DNA from: Roseiarcus sp963820095
GTDB lineage: Bacteria > Pseudomonadota > Alphaproteobacteria > Rhizobiales > Beijerinckiaceae
Direction of reading: 5' to 3'
Assembly (NCBI GenBank): GCA_963820095.1
Contig: CAWFZA010000041.1
Span: 124,001-188,000, forward strand
DNA length: 64,000 bases
Shown one piece after another: positions 10,757-20,056 of the stretch. Numbering within the stretch: the stretch's first letter is position 1; each line of letters opens with the position of its first letter. Under the pieces are notes generated by a model. That model searched no databases, had not been told where the DNA came from, and saw only the letters and a program-made list of their open reading frames with translations. Both the position numbers and the translations under genes were made by a program.

Positions 10757-12042
10757 GTGCTGAAATTCACCCGACGGGTCGCGCTTGGTCTCATTGTCAT
10801 GAGCCACGGCGCCGCGGCTCAACTGGACAGCGCCGCGCTCGAACAGAGATTTTCCGCCTTGAAGGACCGATACGAAGCGCTGAAGCGGTCGGGGGTCGAT
10901 CTTCTTCCCTTTCCTCCGCCATTGATGCGCTGAGATCCGCCGCCAAAGCGCGGAAGAGCGCCGAAGTCGCCGCCTTGCTGGATCAGCTTGATCAGAAACT
11001 TCGCGACATTGAGATGCGCTCGGCAATCGCTCCACCGAACGATGGGGCTGCCTCGACGGCCTCGGCCGGACCGACGCGTGCGTTCTCCGGCCCGATTCTC
11101 GAGGCGAAGCTCGTGGAAGCGATCAGGGAGAGCCCGACATATCGCCGGCTCATTCTGGCGCGGGCGCCGGACGTAGCGAGCGATGGGGCGATCGGCCGGA
11201 ACAAGACGGCCTATTCGGACGCCGCCGCTCAGCGCGACGCGATCTGGCTGATTCTCAGAGGCCTCGTCACCCGGAACAGCGAAGACGTGAAGGCGACGGT
11301 TCGCGCGATGGAATATGCGTTCAGGAACCAGGCGCCAGCCGGCAATTTCAACAATACGCAGGGAGCCTCGGCGGAGAAGGCCGCTGGCGTGGACGCGTTT
11401 TTTCTGCAGGCCTTCGGACGGATCAGCCTCCTGGTAAACCACAGTGAGTTTCGCGACCCGTACGGGACGCAACTCGATGCGCTGCGTCCGAAGCTGGCCC
11501 TCGCCATGCGCTGGCTGGCCGCGAACACGGCGGAACTGAACCGGCAGGACCGCCTGGCGACGAACCGGCTTTTCTTCGATGCGGTCGCGTTCGACCTGAA
11601 TGGTAAGATCCTCGAGGATTCTGCGCTCCGCAAGATTGGCGCGGGTTTCGTGGAATCTGGCCTGGCAAATCAGAGCGCTGATGGCGCCTTCAACGAGCAT
11701 AACGGCTCGGACAGCAGCTATCAGGCGGTGTCGATGCTCAATATCACGGGCCTGATCGCCTACGCGGACGATCCCGCTTACCGGTCGCGCCTGGAAGACG
11801 CCTTGAAGCGGGCCGCGGCCTGGGAGAAGACCCGGATCCGGGCGGATGGGTTGGTCGCGGTCGAGGGCAATTCGCGAACCGGGCTTGGGCAGGAAGAGTT
11901 CATGGGCCATCTGAAAGACGTGAACTATCCCGAAGTGGCGTTGGCGTTGCTCTACGCTTCGATCATCACGGGGGATTCCGCCTTGAAGGCGCAGGGTGAA
12001 GCTGTCACGAGCCACGTCGCAACGCTGTTTCACCTTCACTAG
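10757..12042 (+). CDS. Secreted helical protein of unknown function, one frameshift near 10910
   Basis: The GTG at 10757 begins a clear signal peptide (LKFTRRVALGLIVMSHGAAA, cleavage after AAA) followed by a helical segment. The frame changes near 10910 and continues to 12042 as an all-alpha protein. Segments such as RDAIWLILRGLVTRN, DAFFLQAFGRISLLVN and NGSDSSYQAVSMLNITG suggest an alpha/alpha-toroid like polysaccharide lyases, but no family is recognised. Its position opposite an export locus would suit a periplasmic polysaccharide-processing role; this is inference. A short lipoprotein gene follows after 30 nt. Confidence 0.6.
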
Positions 12043-12072
12043 GATGGGCCTCGGGGGGCGCGCGAACCACGC

Positions 12073-12507
12073 ATGTCGACTTGCCGATTGATCGCGTTGC
12101 CGGTCTGCCTGGCTTTGAGTTCATGCGCCACGCAGGCTGTCGTCATCCCGCACGGACCGGGAGCGGGGCGCGCTTCGCCCCAAATCACGCTCGGCTATGT
12201 CGCGGAATATGGCCAATCGACCGGTTCGCTCTCCGTGCGTATGCCTGATGGCGATCGGTTGGAGGGCGCCTATACGTTTGTCGCCGCGCCGTCGGCGGGT
12301 CCGTTCTGCTTCGGCGTCTGTTCGGCGGCGACGGCCTCCTTCGGGACCGGCGAAATCCTTTCGCACCCCCTCACTCGGCCAGCCATTGGAATGGCCAACG
12401 ACGGGCGAGGCAAATCAATGAGCTGCGACCTCGCAGTTGCGGACGTCGTGCATGGGACGGGCCGCTGCCGGCTCAGTACGGGCGAACTGTACCAGATCAG
12501 CTTCTGA
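12073..12507 (+). CDS. Small lipoprotein of unknown function
   Basis: A 144-aa protein with a short signal and lipobox ALSSC (Cys18), so it should be lipid-anchored. The mature part is rich in Gly/Ser/Thr with repeated short beta-like stretches (ITLGYVAEY, GSLSVRMPDGDRLEGAYTF) and five further cysteines. No family recognised. It starts 30 nt after the preceding secreted protein and is probably in the same operon. Confidence 0.7.
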   Translation: MSTCRLIALPVCLALSSCATQAVVIPHGPGAGRASPQITLGYVAEYGQSTGSLSVRMPDGDRLEGAYTFVAAPSAGPFCFGVCSAATASFGTGEILSHPLTRPAIGMANDGRGKSMSCDLAVADVVHGTGRCRLSTGELYQISF

Positions 12508-12800
12508 GGCGTCCGCCTGGCGGGGAGCGCCGAAAGCGGCGGTAATCGCGGATAGCGGGAACCGAACATCGCCGATCTGCGTTTCCAATCGTCGGCTTTT
12601 GTCACACACCGGGGACCGGTCAATTTACCGGGCCTTAGGGTGCAGTGGCGTATCCTCGATCAGGCCAAGAAACACGACTGCATTGTCAAATGTACTTTTT
12701 TACTTCCACATATCGGCGCCTTGGAGTCCTAGTTCCGCCGCGGTAAGTTTAAACAATGTAGGTCGATGGGACGGCTATACACCGGGATAAGGAAGCAGAA

Positions 12801-13016
12801 ATGCGACATGATCTCCGCGCCCGCCGCGATCCGCAGCCAAGGATCGACATCGAACTTTGGCCGGAGGAGAACATTGAGGAAGACGTCTGTCCTCATTGCG
12901 GCGAAGTCCTAGGCAGCGCGCCGGCGCTTCGAGCCCACTTGAGAGGTGAGTGCCACCTATACGATAGTCGGGTCGAGCAAAGAATAGAGGCGCAGCGCAA
13001 GTCGCGCATGAATTAG
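12801..13016 (+). CDS. Small Cys/His-rich (putative zinc-binding) protein
   Basis: A 71-aa charged protein with a strong ribosome-binding site (GGAAG, 6 nt before ATG). The centre carries CPHCGEVLGSAPALRAHLRG followed by ECH. This gives a Cys-x2-Cys pair and a His/Cys/His group about 12 residues later, resembling a single zinc finger. Flanks are acidic (ELWPEENIEED) and basic (RIEAQRKSR). The function is unknown; a nucleic-acid or protein-binding role is possible. Confidence 0.6.
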   Translation: MRHDLRARRDPQPRIDIELWPEENIEEDVCPHCGEVLGSAPALRAHLRGECHLYDSRVEQRIEAQRKSRMN

Positions 13017-13307
13017 AGGTTGGCTGGTAAAAGGATCGAACGTTTCCGGCCACCGCGCCGCCTCGGCGCCAACGAGGCCGGGGCCTGCGAACTCGGTCAA
13101 CCATCGGCGCTCTCCAGATAGCAAACGGCAGCCGCCAAAGCTGACGCCCGAGCGTTGCGAACAGGCGGATTGCCTGTTAACCGCCGGCGGTGTTTGGTGC
13201 TTGCGTCCGGTTCGGCCCTTGGCGGGGACGGCCCGGGTCGCGATTCCTTTTTCTAGCCGCATTCTCCGCGCGCCTCATGGGCTGCGCAAAGGCGGACGAT
13301 CGGGCGG

Positions 13308-13334
13308 AAAAAATGGGCGCCCCGAAGGGCGCCC
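13308..13334 (-). terminator. Intrinsic terminator after amtB
   Basis: Read on the minus strand, an 8-bp perfect stem (GGGCGCCC / GGGCGCCC) with loop TTCG is followed at once by A and six T residues. It lies about 60 nt past the amtB stop. Two more inverted repeats lie between it and the stop (13334-13357; 13358-13388 with GCACGGCGGCC arms), giving a stack of hairpins. Confidence 0.85.
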
Positions 13335-13394
13335 AAGGTCCGCGGGGGGGAACCTTGGCACGGCGGCCGCCAAAGGCCGCCGTGCGCCGTAGCT

Positions 13395-14888
13395 TTAGTG
13401 AACGACTTCGCCGTGAAGGGCGAGATCGAGCCCATCACGCTCCACTTCTTCGGAGACGCGCAGGCCGACCGCGACGTCGACGATCTTCAGGATGATGAAG
13501 GTCACAATCCCGTCGTAGACGATAACCGTAACCACCCCCTTGATCTGATTGATGAACTGTCCGACATCGCCTTCGAGTAGACCGGAATGGCCGCTGAACT
13601 CGTTGACTGCGAACACGCCGGTCAGCAGCGCCCCGATGATTCCGCCGACGGCATGCACGCCGAAGGCGTCCAGGGCGTCGTCGTAGCCAAACGAGTGCTT
13701 GAGGCCGGTTGCGCCCCAGTAGCAGCCAATCCCGCAGGCGACGCCGATCACCAGCGCGCCGATCGGGCCGACGAAGCCGGAGGCGGGCGTGATGGCGACG
13801 AGGCCGGCGACCGCGCCCGAGCAGATGCCGATGACGGTCGGCTTGCCGCGGTGGCCCCACTCGACGAACATCCAGGTCAGCGCCGCGACCGCGGTTGCGA
13901 TCTGGGTGACGGTCATCGCCATGCCGGCTTGCAGGCCCGCGGTCACCGCGGAACCGGCGTTGAAGCCGAACCAGCCGACCCACAGGAGGCTCGCGCCGAT
14001 GAAGGTGAGCACCATGTTGTGGCCGGGCGCCGGCGCCTTCCTCTTGCCGAGCAGGAGGCACGACACCAGTCCGGCGACGCCCGCATTGATGTGAACGACG
14101 GTTCCGCCGGCGAAGTCGAGGACCTGGAACCAGCCCTGGAAGTTGCCTTTGGCGTCGACGTTGACCGCGCTCATGAAGCCGTCGGGGCCCCAGACCCAAT
14201 GGGCGACGGGCGCGTAGACGAAGATCGCCCACAGGCCGATGAACCACAGCATCGCCGAGAACTTCATGCGTTCCGCGAACGAGCCCGCGATGAGCGCCGG
14301 CGTGATGATCGCGAACGTCATCTGGAACATCATGTAGACGGTCTCGGGGATCGTCGGCGCCAAGGGATTGGGGTTATTGGCCCCGCTCGCCAGGTCGTAG
14401 TGGATGCCCTGGAGAAAGACGCGCGAGAAGCCGCCGACGAACGCGCTGCCGCCGGTGAACGCGAGGCTGTAGGTGAGAACGAAGTAGATCACCGTGACCA
14501 GCGCGGTGATGGCGAAGCTCGTCATCACCGTGTCGCCGACGTTCTTCTTGCTGACCATGCCGCCGTAGAAGAGCCCCAGGCCCGGTATGGTCATCATCAG
14601 AACGAGCGCGACCGAGGTCAAAACCCACGCTGTGTCGCCGGAATTGACGGTGCACTTTTCGACGACGCCGCCGCCGCAGCTCGGCGGAGCGGCCGGCGTT
14701 GCGGCGGCGCCGGCGCGGTGCCGCGGGGCGGCGGCGGGCGCTGCAGGCGTGGCGGCGGGCGCTGCAGGAGCGGCGGCCGCGGGCGTGTCCGCTTTGTCCT
14801 GCGCGATCGCAACGGGCGCGGCGAGGCCGATGAACATGACCGTCGCTAGAGCAGCCGCGAGGCCAGTCAATATTCGTCGTGGTTTCAT
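13395..14888 (-). CDS. amtB: Ammonium transporter AmtB
   Basis: A 497-aa inner-membrane ammonium channel of the Amt/Rh family. A cleavable signal peptide (ends near AIAQDKA) precedes an Ala/Pro-rich linker of about 50 residues, then eleven TM helices. The family signature DFAGGTVVHINAG contains the first pore His, and DAFGVHAVGG carries the second. It lies 42 nt downstream of glnK, the usual pairing in which GlnK blocks AmtB when nitrogen is sufficient. The sigma-54 site before glnK and the terminator after amtB define the operon. The long Ala/Pro linker is longer than in E. coli but common in alphaproteobacteria. Confidence 0.97.
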   Translation of the reverse strand: MKPRRILTGLAAALATVMFIGLAAPVAIAQDKADTPAAAAPAAPAATPAAPAAAPRHRAGAAATPAAPPSCGGGVVEKCTVNSGDTAWVLTSVALVLMMTIPGLGLFYGGMVSKKNVGDTVMTSFAITALVTVIYFVLTYSLAFTGGSAFVGGFSRVFLQGIHYDLASGANNPNPLAPTIPETVYMMFQMTFAIITPALIAGSFAERMKFSAMLWFIGLWAIFVYAPVAHWVWGPDGFMSAVNVDAKGNFQGWFQVLDFAGGTVVHINAGVAGLVSCLLLGKRKAPAPGHNMVLTFIGASLLWVGWFGFNAGSAVTAGLQAGMAMTVTQIATAVAALTWMFVEWGHRGKPTVIGICSGAVAGLVAITPASGFVGPIGALVIGVACGIGCYWGATGLKHSFGYDDALDAFGVHAVGGIIGALLTGVFAVNEFSGHSGLLEGDVGQFINQIKGVVTVIVYDGIVTFIILKIVDVAVGLRVSEEVERDGLDLALHGEVVH

Positions 14889-14930
14889 GGTTGAGGAACT
14901 CCGAATCTGGATGGGTGAAGCGGTCCGCGC

Positions 14931-15269
14931 CTAAAGCGCGTCCTTGTCCGTCTCGCCCGTGCGGATCCTGACCGCCGAGTCGAGGCCGTAGACGAAAATC
15001 TTGCCGTCGCCGATCTGGCCGGTGCGCGCCGTGGCGACGATCGCTTCGACCACCTTGTCGGCCATTTCGGCGCTGACAGCGACCTCGATTTTCAGCTTGG
15101 GAAGGAAGCTCACGGCGTACTCGGCTCCGCGATAGATTTCGGTATGCCCCTTCTGTCGGCCGTAGCCCTTAACCTCCGTAACCGTCAGACCGTGCACTCC
15201 GAGGGCGGTGAGCGCATCGCGCACCTCCTCCAGCTTGAACGGCTTTATGATCGCCATTACGATTTTCAT
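14931..15269 (-). CDS. glnK: Nitrogen regulatory PII protein GlnK
   Basis: A 112-aa PII signal protein that reports ATP/ADP and 2-oxoglutarate and gates AmtB. The start MKIVMAIIKPFKLEEV is canonical, so the upstream in-frame extension to 15359 is rejected. The T-loop shows the uridylylation site Tyr51 (IYRGAEY), and the C-terminal signature TGQIGDGKIFV is intact. It is first in the operon with amtB and preceded by a sigma-54-type promoter, so nitrogen-responsive (NtrC/RpoN) control is expected. Confidence 0.96.
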   Translation of the reverse strand: MKIVMAIIKPFKLEEVRDALTALGVHGLTVTEVKGYGRQKGHTEIYRGAEYAVSFLPKLKIEVAVSAEMADKVVEAIVATARTGQIGDGKIFVYGLDSAVRIRTGETDKDAL

Positions 15270-15367
15270 GAACCTCGCCCCATGGTGACGCCCCGCGGCG
15301 GTACTGGAACCGTACCGCTTCCGTGCGGTGAGATCGGAACGCGAGCGCGTCCCGCCCAAGGCGGCCT

Positions 15368-15383
15368 TACAAGGCGCGTGCCA
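15368..15383 (-). promoter_or_regulatory. Sigma-54 (RpoN) promoter of glnK-amtB
   Basis: Minus-strand TGGCACG, four bases, TTGTA matches the -24/-12 consensus TGGCACG-N4-TTGCA except for one T in place of C in the -12 element. The implied start is about 85-90 nt before the glnK ATG. Nitrogen-regulated sigma-54 control of glnK-amtB is well established in proteobacteria. Confidence 0.75.
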
Positions 15384-15475
15384 TCTTCCGGTCGGGGGTC
15401 TAACACCCTGAAAAACAATTGCTATTCGCCGCCTGAAGAGGGAGCCGGAAACCCCAGGCTGAGCTGAGCGTGCAT

Positions 15476-15509
15476 GTGATCTATAAATAGGCGCCTATTA
15501 TTTAATCAC
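15476..15509. repeat. 34-bp interrupted palindrome between glnK promoter and decarboxylase gene
   Basis: The core AATAGGCGCCTATT is a perfect 14-bp palindrome, and the outer arms GTGAT and ATCAC also pair, with AT-rich spacers between. It sits 59 nt past the decarboxylase stop and about 90 nt upstream of the sigma-54 site. It could be a terminator stem or an operator; no T-tract follows on the minus side. Confidence 0.5.
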
Positions 15510-15567
15510 ACCCGCGCCAACGGGAGAGCTCAATCAATGGGTCGCCAGCCGGCCGCCAAATCCGAGA

Positions 15568-16521
15568 TCAGAGAAACCGACCAGGAAACAAAAGCGCCTG
15601 GAATGGGTCGGTGTACTGGATGAGAACCGGGCAAGCTCCATCGAGCCCGAGGTCGCGTAGGTTGCCGGCCATCGAATGCTTCGACGTCCCGACTTTGAAA
15701 ACGAAACTCTCGCCGCTACTGGCGAGGGACGGCGTCAGCACGCTGATGACGGTTTTCATCAGTCGACCGTGATGCAGAGTGAAGGTGAGGATGTCGGCGG
15801 CCGGCGCCGGAACCGAAACCCCACGCTTCCCTTCGAGCGCGCCGATCATCTCGCGGCCGCTATCGCGCAGAACGGTTGAGAACGTCTTGCCTTCGCTTTT
15901 GACATCGATCGCGGCGACGAACTTGTTGTAGCCCCAGATCTCGCGGCCTGCTCGACACGCGACGGCGGTGGTGACGGGAAGGTTCACGACATAGTTCGCC
16001 GCAACCGGGTCGCCCGGCGCACTCGCCCGGACGGTCAGGCCGACTTCGTTGTAGGGGCCGATATCCGTCTTGCGATACTCGATGCAATAGACATCGACCA
16101 CCGCCCTTCCGTCTTCCTGCAACACCGGTTGCAGTCCTGCGCCGGCGAGCAGCGCCAACGCCTTGTCGGGCGGCGCCAAAAAGGTGGCGACGAGGCATTG
16201 AACGTCGAAGTAGCGGATGGGCAAGAAGCACTCGGCTCCATCGCTAAGGACACGCCGCTGCAACCTGAGGTCGGTCGTCGCGAGGGTCGGTTCGAGACTG
16301 ACCGGTCGGATCGGAAATCGGCTCGCGATATTCGCTTCTCCAGAGCGGGCGCCGCCCCTTGTCTTGTCCTGGTCGAGGACGGCGAGGGCGCGCGCAACAA
16401 GGTTCGCCGAATCAAGCGCCAGGGCGCCGTTGCCGGCGGGAGCGGATTGCACGGGCCGCAGAGCGTCACGCGCTTGAGCGCCGGCGGCGCCCGCTTCGTT
16501 CATGAAGGGGCTCGCACTCAT
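15568..16521 (-). CDS. Acetoacetate decarboxylase-like protein
   Basis: A 317-aa member of the acetoacetate-decarboxylase fold. The region GREIWGYNKF (Lys200) corresponds to the Schiff-base lysine motif of the family, and the flanking strands (TAVACRAGREIWGY, GLTVRASAPG) match. About 80 residues of low-complexity sequence precede the domain. Its ATG overlaps the stop of the giant cyclase gene by 4 nt (ATGA), so translation is probably coupled. It is last in a five-gene same-strand run with an encapsulin-like shell, a FAD/isoprenoid enzyme and a DUF3237 protein. The substrate is not predictable; many relatives are not true acetoacetate decarboxylases. Confidence 0.8.
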   Translation of the reverse strand: MSASPFMNEAGAAGAQARDALRPVQSAPAGNGALALDSANLVARALAVLDQDKTRGGARSGEANIASRFPIRPVSLEPTLATTDLRLQRRVLSDGAECFLPIRYFDVQCLVATFLAPPDKALALLAGAGLQPVLQEDGRAVVDVYCIEYRKTDIGPYNEVGLTVRASAPGDPVAANYVVNLPVTTAVACRAGREIWGYNKFVAAIDVKSEGKTFSTVLRDSGREMIGALEGKRGVSVPAPAADILTFTLHHGRLMKTVISVLTPSLASSGESFVFKVGTSKHSMAGNLRDLGLDGACPVLIQYTDPFQALLFPGRFL

Positions 16522-19500
16522 ACGCTCGGCGTCGCGCTGAGTGGCTCGTCCTGGGTCAGTTCCTCGATCAACAGCTTCGCCTCACGCAAGTCGAGCGTGT
16601 CGAAGCCCTCCGTGAACCAGGCGAAGACCGGAGCCAGAATGTCGTGCGCGGACTCCTGCCTTCCCTGCGCCGAGAAGAAACGCGCAGCGCTCGTTGCGGC
16701 TCGAAGCTCCCAGGATTTCGCCTGCTGCTTGCGGGCGATCTCGAGCGCGTTGGCGAAATAGGCCTCCGCCTTGATCACATCCGGCCTTGTTCCCAAGAGC
16801 GAAATCTCTCCGGCCACACGATTGATCTCCGCCTCGCACCAGTTCTCCTTCGTCGTCTCCACCGCGCCGATCGCTTCGTGGATGTTGGTCCAGGCTGCGT
16901 CGAATTGACCGATGCCTATATTGGCCCGCGCCAGATACGATAGGAACAGAGGCGTCCACATCGTGTTTCCGGTCGAACGATTCGCGGCGATGCCGGCGGA
17001 CAGGTCTCGGACCGCTTCGGCGGCCTTTCCGGATCGGATCAACACGCAACCTCTAAGCGCCAAACTCCAACCGTTCCAAGACACCGATCCGATCTGGTCC
17101 TTCAATATGTTGAGTTCATCGAGGAGCGCATTGGCCATTTCGACATGGCCGCAAAGGACATGCTGGAGAACGCTGAAAACGAGCACATAAATCAGGGTCG
17201 CTGCGTGAGCGCTGTCACGTGCAATCTTGAGCGCCCGTTCGCTGTCGGCGAGCGACGCCTCGGGATAGCCGAGCAGCAACGCAGCCAACGATCTCCACGC
17301 CAAGGTCGAAGCGCCAACGTCTTGCCCGAACCGCGTCGCCAGATGGCGATGTTGCGCAGGATCATAGAACGCAATCGCGCGATCGAGATGAACCCGTCCC
17401 TCCGCGATTTCCCCGGTATGGAGGAGCGATAGACCCATCTGGCGATGCGCCATCATGAGGGGCCCTGTCGCGCTCTGCGCCTCGGCCAGCGCCAAAAACT
17501 GCACGGCAAGTTCTCGCATGCCGTCGCCGTTGAAGCCGACCAGGTTCGCGACCCACAGACCGTAGAGAACGGAGAATAGCAGGAGGGGATCTTCCGGAGA
17601 CTCCCCCAGTTCCTCGGCTCGTTCGATGAGCGAGCGCGCGCGATCGACGGCGGCTCTGGTCGCGGGCGCTGCATAGCCGTGCACGTGGAGAAGCGGCGTG
17701 ATGAGCTCGACCTGAAGCTTTATCTCCTCTCGGCGCAGGAGGGGCGTGCTCGGCAGGGCCGCGATCATGTCGAGGGCGCGCTTGAGCTGCTCTTCGGCCT
17801 CGACCAGAGCGGAACGTTGGGCCGATCGCCGAGCGGCCTTCCCCCACAGGGTCGCCGCTTTTTCAAACACGCCGGCCTCGGCCCAGTGACGCGCCAGCAC
17901 TTCGGGCTTGTTGTCGGCGGTCTCGCTGAACCTGCTCTCGAGGGTTTCGGCGATCCGGGCGTGAAGGTGGCGTCTCGGCTCGCGCAGCAGCAGGCCATAA
18001 GCCGCATCCTGCACGAGGGCGTGCTTGAACAAATAGGCCGTATCGGGCGGCGCGCCCTGGCGGAACAGCAAACCCGCCCGAACAAGTCTGTCGAGCTGCA
18101 TTTCCAATTTCGCTTCCGGTCTGGACGCCACCGCGGCCAGAAGCTCGTGCGAGAACTCACGCCCGATCGCCGCTCCGATCTGCGCAAGTTCCTTGGAGCC
18201 GCCGAGCCGGTCGAGCCGGGCCATCAGCGATGCGTGCAGGCTTGCCGGGACGGACATCGCCGGAGAGGGAACAGAGCCGGCAATTCGTCGGGCGGCGTCC
18301 TCGGACGCAGTCTCAAGGACCGCCTTTGTCATCTCCTCGACGAACAACGGAATTCCGTCCGTTCGCTCGATGATGTCCTGGCGCACCGCCGCAGGCAGGG
18401 CGTCGTCGCCGACGATGTGATCGATCATCACGTCGACGTCGCGCGGCCCAAGCCGGCTAAGGGCGAGAGGCGTCAAGTGCGCCTGCTCGATCCACGGCGC
18501 CTCGAACTCCGGCCGGAAGGAAATAACCATGAGCACGCGATGGGTCGCGATATGGCTCGCCAGCCGGCCCATCAGCTCCAAGGTCGTAGGGTCGGCCCAG
18601 TGCGCGTCCTCAAAGATGATGAGCAGCGGACCTATGTTGGAGAGGATCTCCACTTGCCGCACAAGCGCGTCCATCGTTGTTTGGCGGCGCTGCCGGGGCG
18701 CGAGGTCAAGCGTGGGATAGCGTCCCTCGTTGGGGAGCGAGAGCATTTCGACAAAGAGCGAGGAATCCTCCTCCGAAGACCAGGACTGCCGGAGGAGCGC
18801 GTCGAGTTTGTCGAGTTTCGTTTGCAGCGTGTCGTCGCGGGCAAAGCCGGCGGAGCGCTCCACGTGGTCGATGATGGGATAAAGCGCGCTGTTCGTGTGC
18901 TGCGGAGAGCAGAAGCAACGGACGCGGAGAAAACGCTCGCCCTTGAGCCGTTCGGCGAAAGCGACCATCAGATGCGATTTTCCGATGCCCGCCTCGCCGG
19001 ACAGCAGCACGGCTTGGCCTTCTCCCTCCTTTGCCTTCGCCCAGCGCCGGCGCAGCAATTCATATTCCTCTTCCCGTCCGACGAGGGTCGTCATGCCGCT
19101 CGGGTGCAGCGCCTCGAAGCGGCTCGTCGAGGAACTGGGCCGAAGCACCGCCCAGACCTGCACAGGCGCCAGAATTCCCTTCAAGTCCGGCGTTCCTAGG
19201 TCCTCGAGCTCGAAGAGATGCCCAAGAAGCCTGCGGGTGCCTTCACTGATCACGACCATGTTGGGCTTGGCGATGCTTTGCAGGCGCGCCGCCAGGTTCG
19301 GGGTTTCGCCGACGATGCTCGGGGTCTGATTGCCCACCACGACGACGCCTGTCGCGATGCCAACCCTAAGCTGTTGGGGAACACGCGTCTTCAGTCCGGC
19401 GACCGCCGTGACAAGTTCGAGCCCCGCCCTCACGGCTTGTTCGGCGTCATCCTCGTGGGCGTGCGGATAGCCAAAGTACACCAGGATGCCGTCACCCATG

Positions 19501-19883
19501 TATTGGGCGACGTTTCCGCCGAACTTGCTTACGGTTTCTTCGGCGCAGTTCGAATATGCGGCAAAGACGTCTCGCAGGTCCTCCGGGTCCATGCCGGTGG
19601 AGAGCGCCGTCGACCCGACCAGATCAGCGAACATCACCGTGACTTGGCGTCGCTCCGCGTCCTCGAGCGGCGGCGATCCGGAGGTGGCCGAGAGTTGAGG
19701 CTTGGGGGCGAGCTCGGCGATCAAGCGCAGAATCCGCCGCCGGTCACCCAATAATACGCCAAGCTCCTTAAGATCTTCGTCCGTCAGATCGGGCAGGATA
19801 GACAGATCTATTCGATTTTCAGCAAAGCGATCCGCGTACCCGGAAAAGCCATGCGAACCCAGCCACTCTCTAATCCCCGGCAT
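16518..19883 (-). CDS. SAM-domain / class III adenylate cyclase / AAA-type ATPase / TPR regulator
   Basis: A very large cytoplasmic signalling protein (1,121 aa from the ATG at 19883, which has GGAG upstream; a TTG at 19937 would add 18 aa). In order: a SAM domain (about 5-60), a class III cyclase domain with FADLVGST and GDGILVYFG carrying the metal-binding Asp residues, an ORC/AAA_16-type ATPase with Walker A SGEAGIGKSH, and a long TPR-like C-terminal half. Such cyclase-ATPase-TPR proteins are common in rhizobia; the ligand is unknown. It follows the FAD/polyprenyl-synthase gene by about 170 nt and overlaps the decarboxylase gene by 4 nt. There is no frameshift in 3.4 kb. Confidence 0.88.
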   Translation of the reverse strand: MPGIREWLGSHGFSGYADRFAENRIDLSILPDLTDEDLKELGVLLGDRRRILRLIAELAPKPQLSATSGSPPLEDAERRQVTVMFADLVGSTALSTGMDPEDLRDVFAAYSNCAEETVSKFGGNVAQYMGDGILVYFGYPHAHEDDAEQAVRAGLELVTAVAGLKTRVPQQLRVGIATGVVVVGNQTPSIVGETPNLAARLQSIAKPNMVVISEGTRRLLGHLFELEDLGTPDLKGILAPVQVWAVLRPSSSTSRFEALHPSGMTTLVGREEEYELLRRRWAKAKEGEGQAVLLSGEAGIGKSHLMVAFAERLKGERFLRVRCFCSPQHTNSALYPIIDHVERSAGFARDDTLQTKLDKLDALLRQSWSSEEDSSLFVEMLSLPNEGRYPTLDLAPRQRRQTTMDALVRQVEILSNIGPLLIIFEDAHWADPTTLELMGRLASHIATHRVLMVISFRPEFEAPWIEQAHLTPLALSRLGPRDVDVMIDHIVGDDALPAAVRQDIIERTDGIPLFVEEMTKAVLETASEDAARRIAGSVPSPAMSVPASLHASLMARLDRLGGSKELAQIGAAIGREFSHELLAAVASRPEAKLEMQLDRLVRAGLLFRQGAPPDTAYLFKHALVQDAAYGLLLREPRRHLHARIAETLESRFSETADNKPEVLARHWAEAGVFEKAATLWGKAARRSAQRSALVEAEEQLKRALDMIAALPSTPLLRREEIKLQVELITPLLHVHGYAAPATRAAVDRARSLIERAEELGESPEDPLLLFSVLYGLWVANLVGFNGDGMRELAVQFLALAEAQSATGPLMMAHRQMGLSLLHTGEIAEGRVHLDRAIAFYDPAQHRHLATRFGQDVGASTLAWRSLAALLLGYPEASLADSERALKIARDSAHAATLIYVLVFSVLQHVLCGHVEMANALLDELNILKDQIGSVSWNGWSLALRGCVLIRSGKAAEAVRDLSAGIAANRSTGNTMWTPLFLSYLARANIGIGQFDAAWTNIHEAIGAVETTKENWCEAEINRVAGEISLLGTRPDVIKAEAYFANALEIARKQQAKSWELRAATSAARFFSAQGRQESAHDILAPVFAWFTEGFDTLDLREAKLLIEELTQDEPLSATPSV

Positions 19884-20056
19884 CCGGTTCTCCGCAGCTT
19901 GGGGGCCTTCCCCCTTACTTAGGTCCTTCCGGCGCAACCTGCTCGAGGTAACGCTCCGACGCGCCGTCGAAATCCGTTTGGCCGCAAACGGTTCGACCGG
20001 GCTTATCGGAAAGAGAATGCTCTCTTATCACATTGCTCAATGCGGCACAATCGCCA

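Noticed and set aside
10819..12039. 406-aa minus-strand frame over the secreted-protein gene
   Set aside because: Plus strand has a signal peptide and protein-like helices; the minus reading is Arg-rich shadow.
13587..14849. 420-aa frame antisense to amtB
   Set aside because: Repetitive Asp/Arg/Ala composition; amtB motifs are intact on the minus strand.
17679..19199. 506-aa frame antisense to the cyclase regulator
   Set aside because: Shadow frame with Arg/Gly/Gln bias; the opposite strand has clear cyclase and ATPase motifs.
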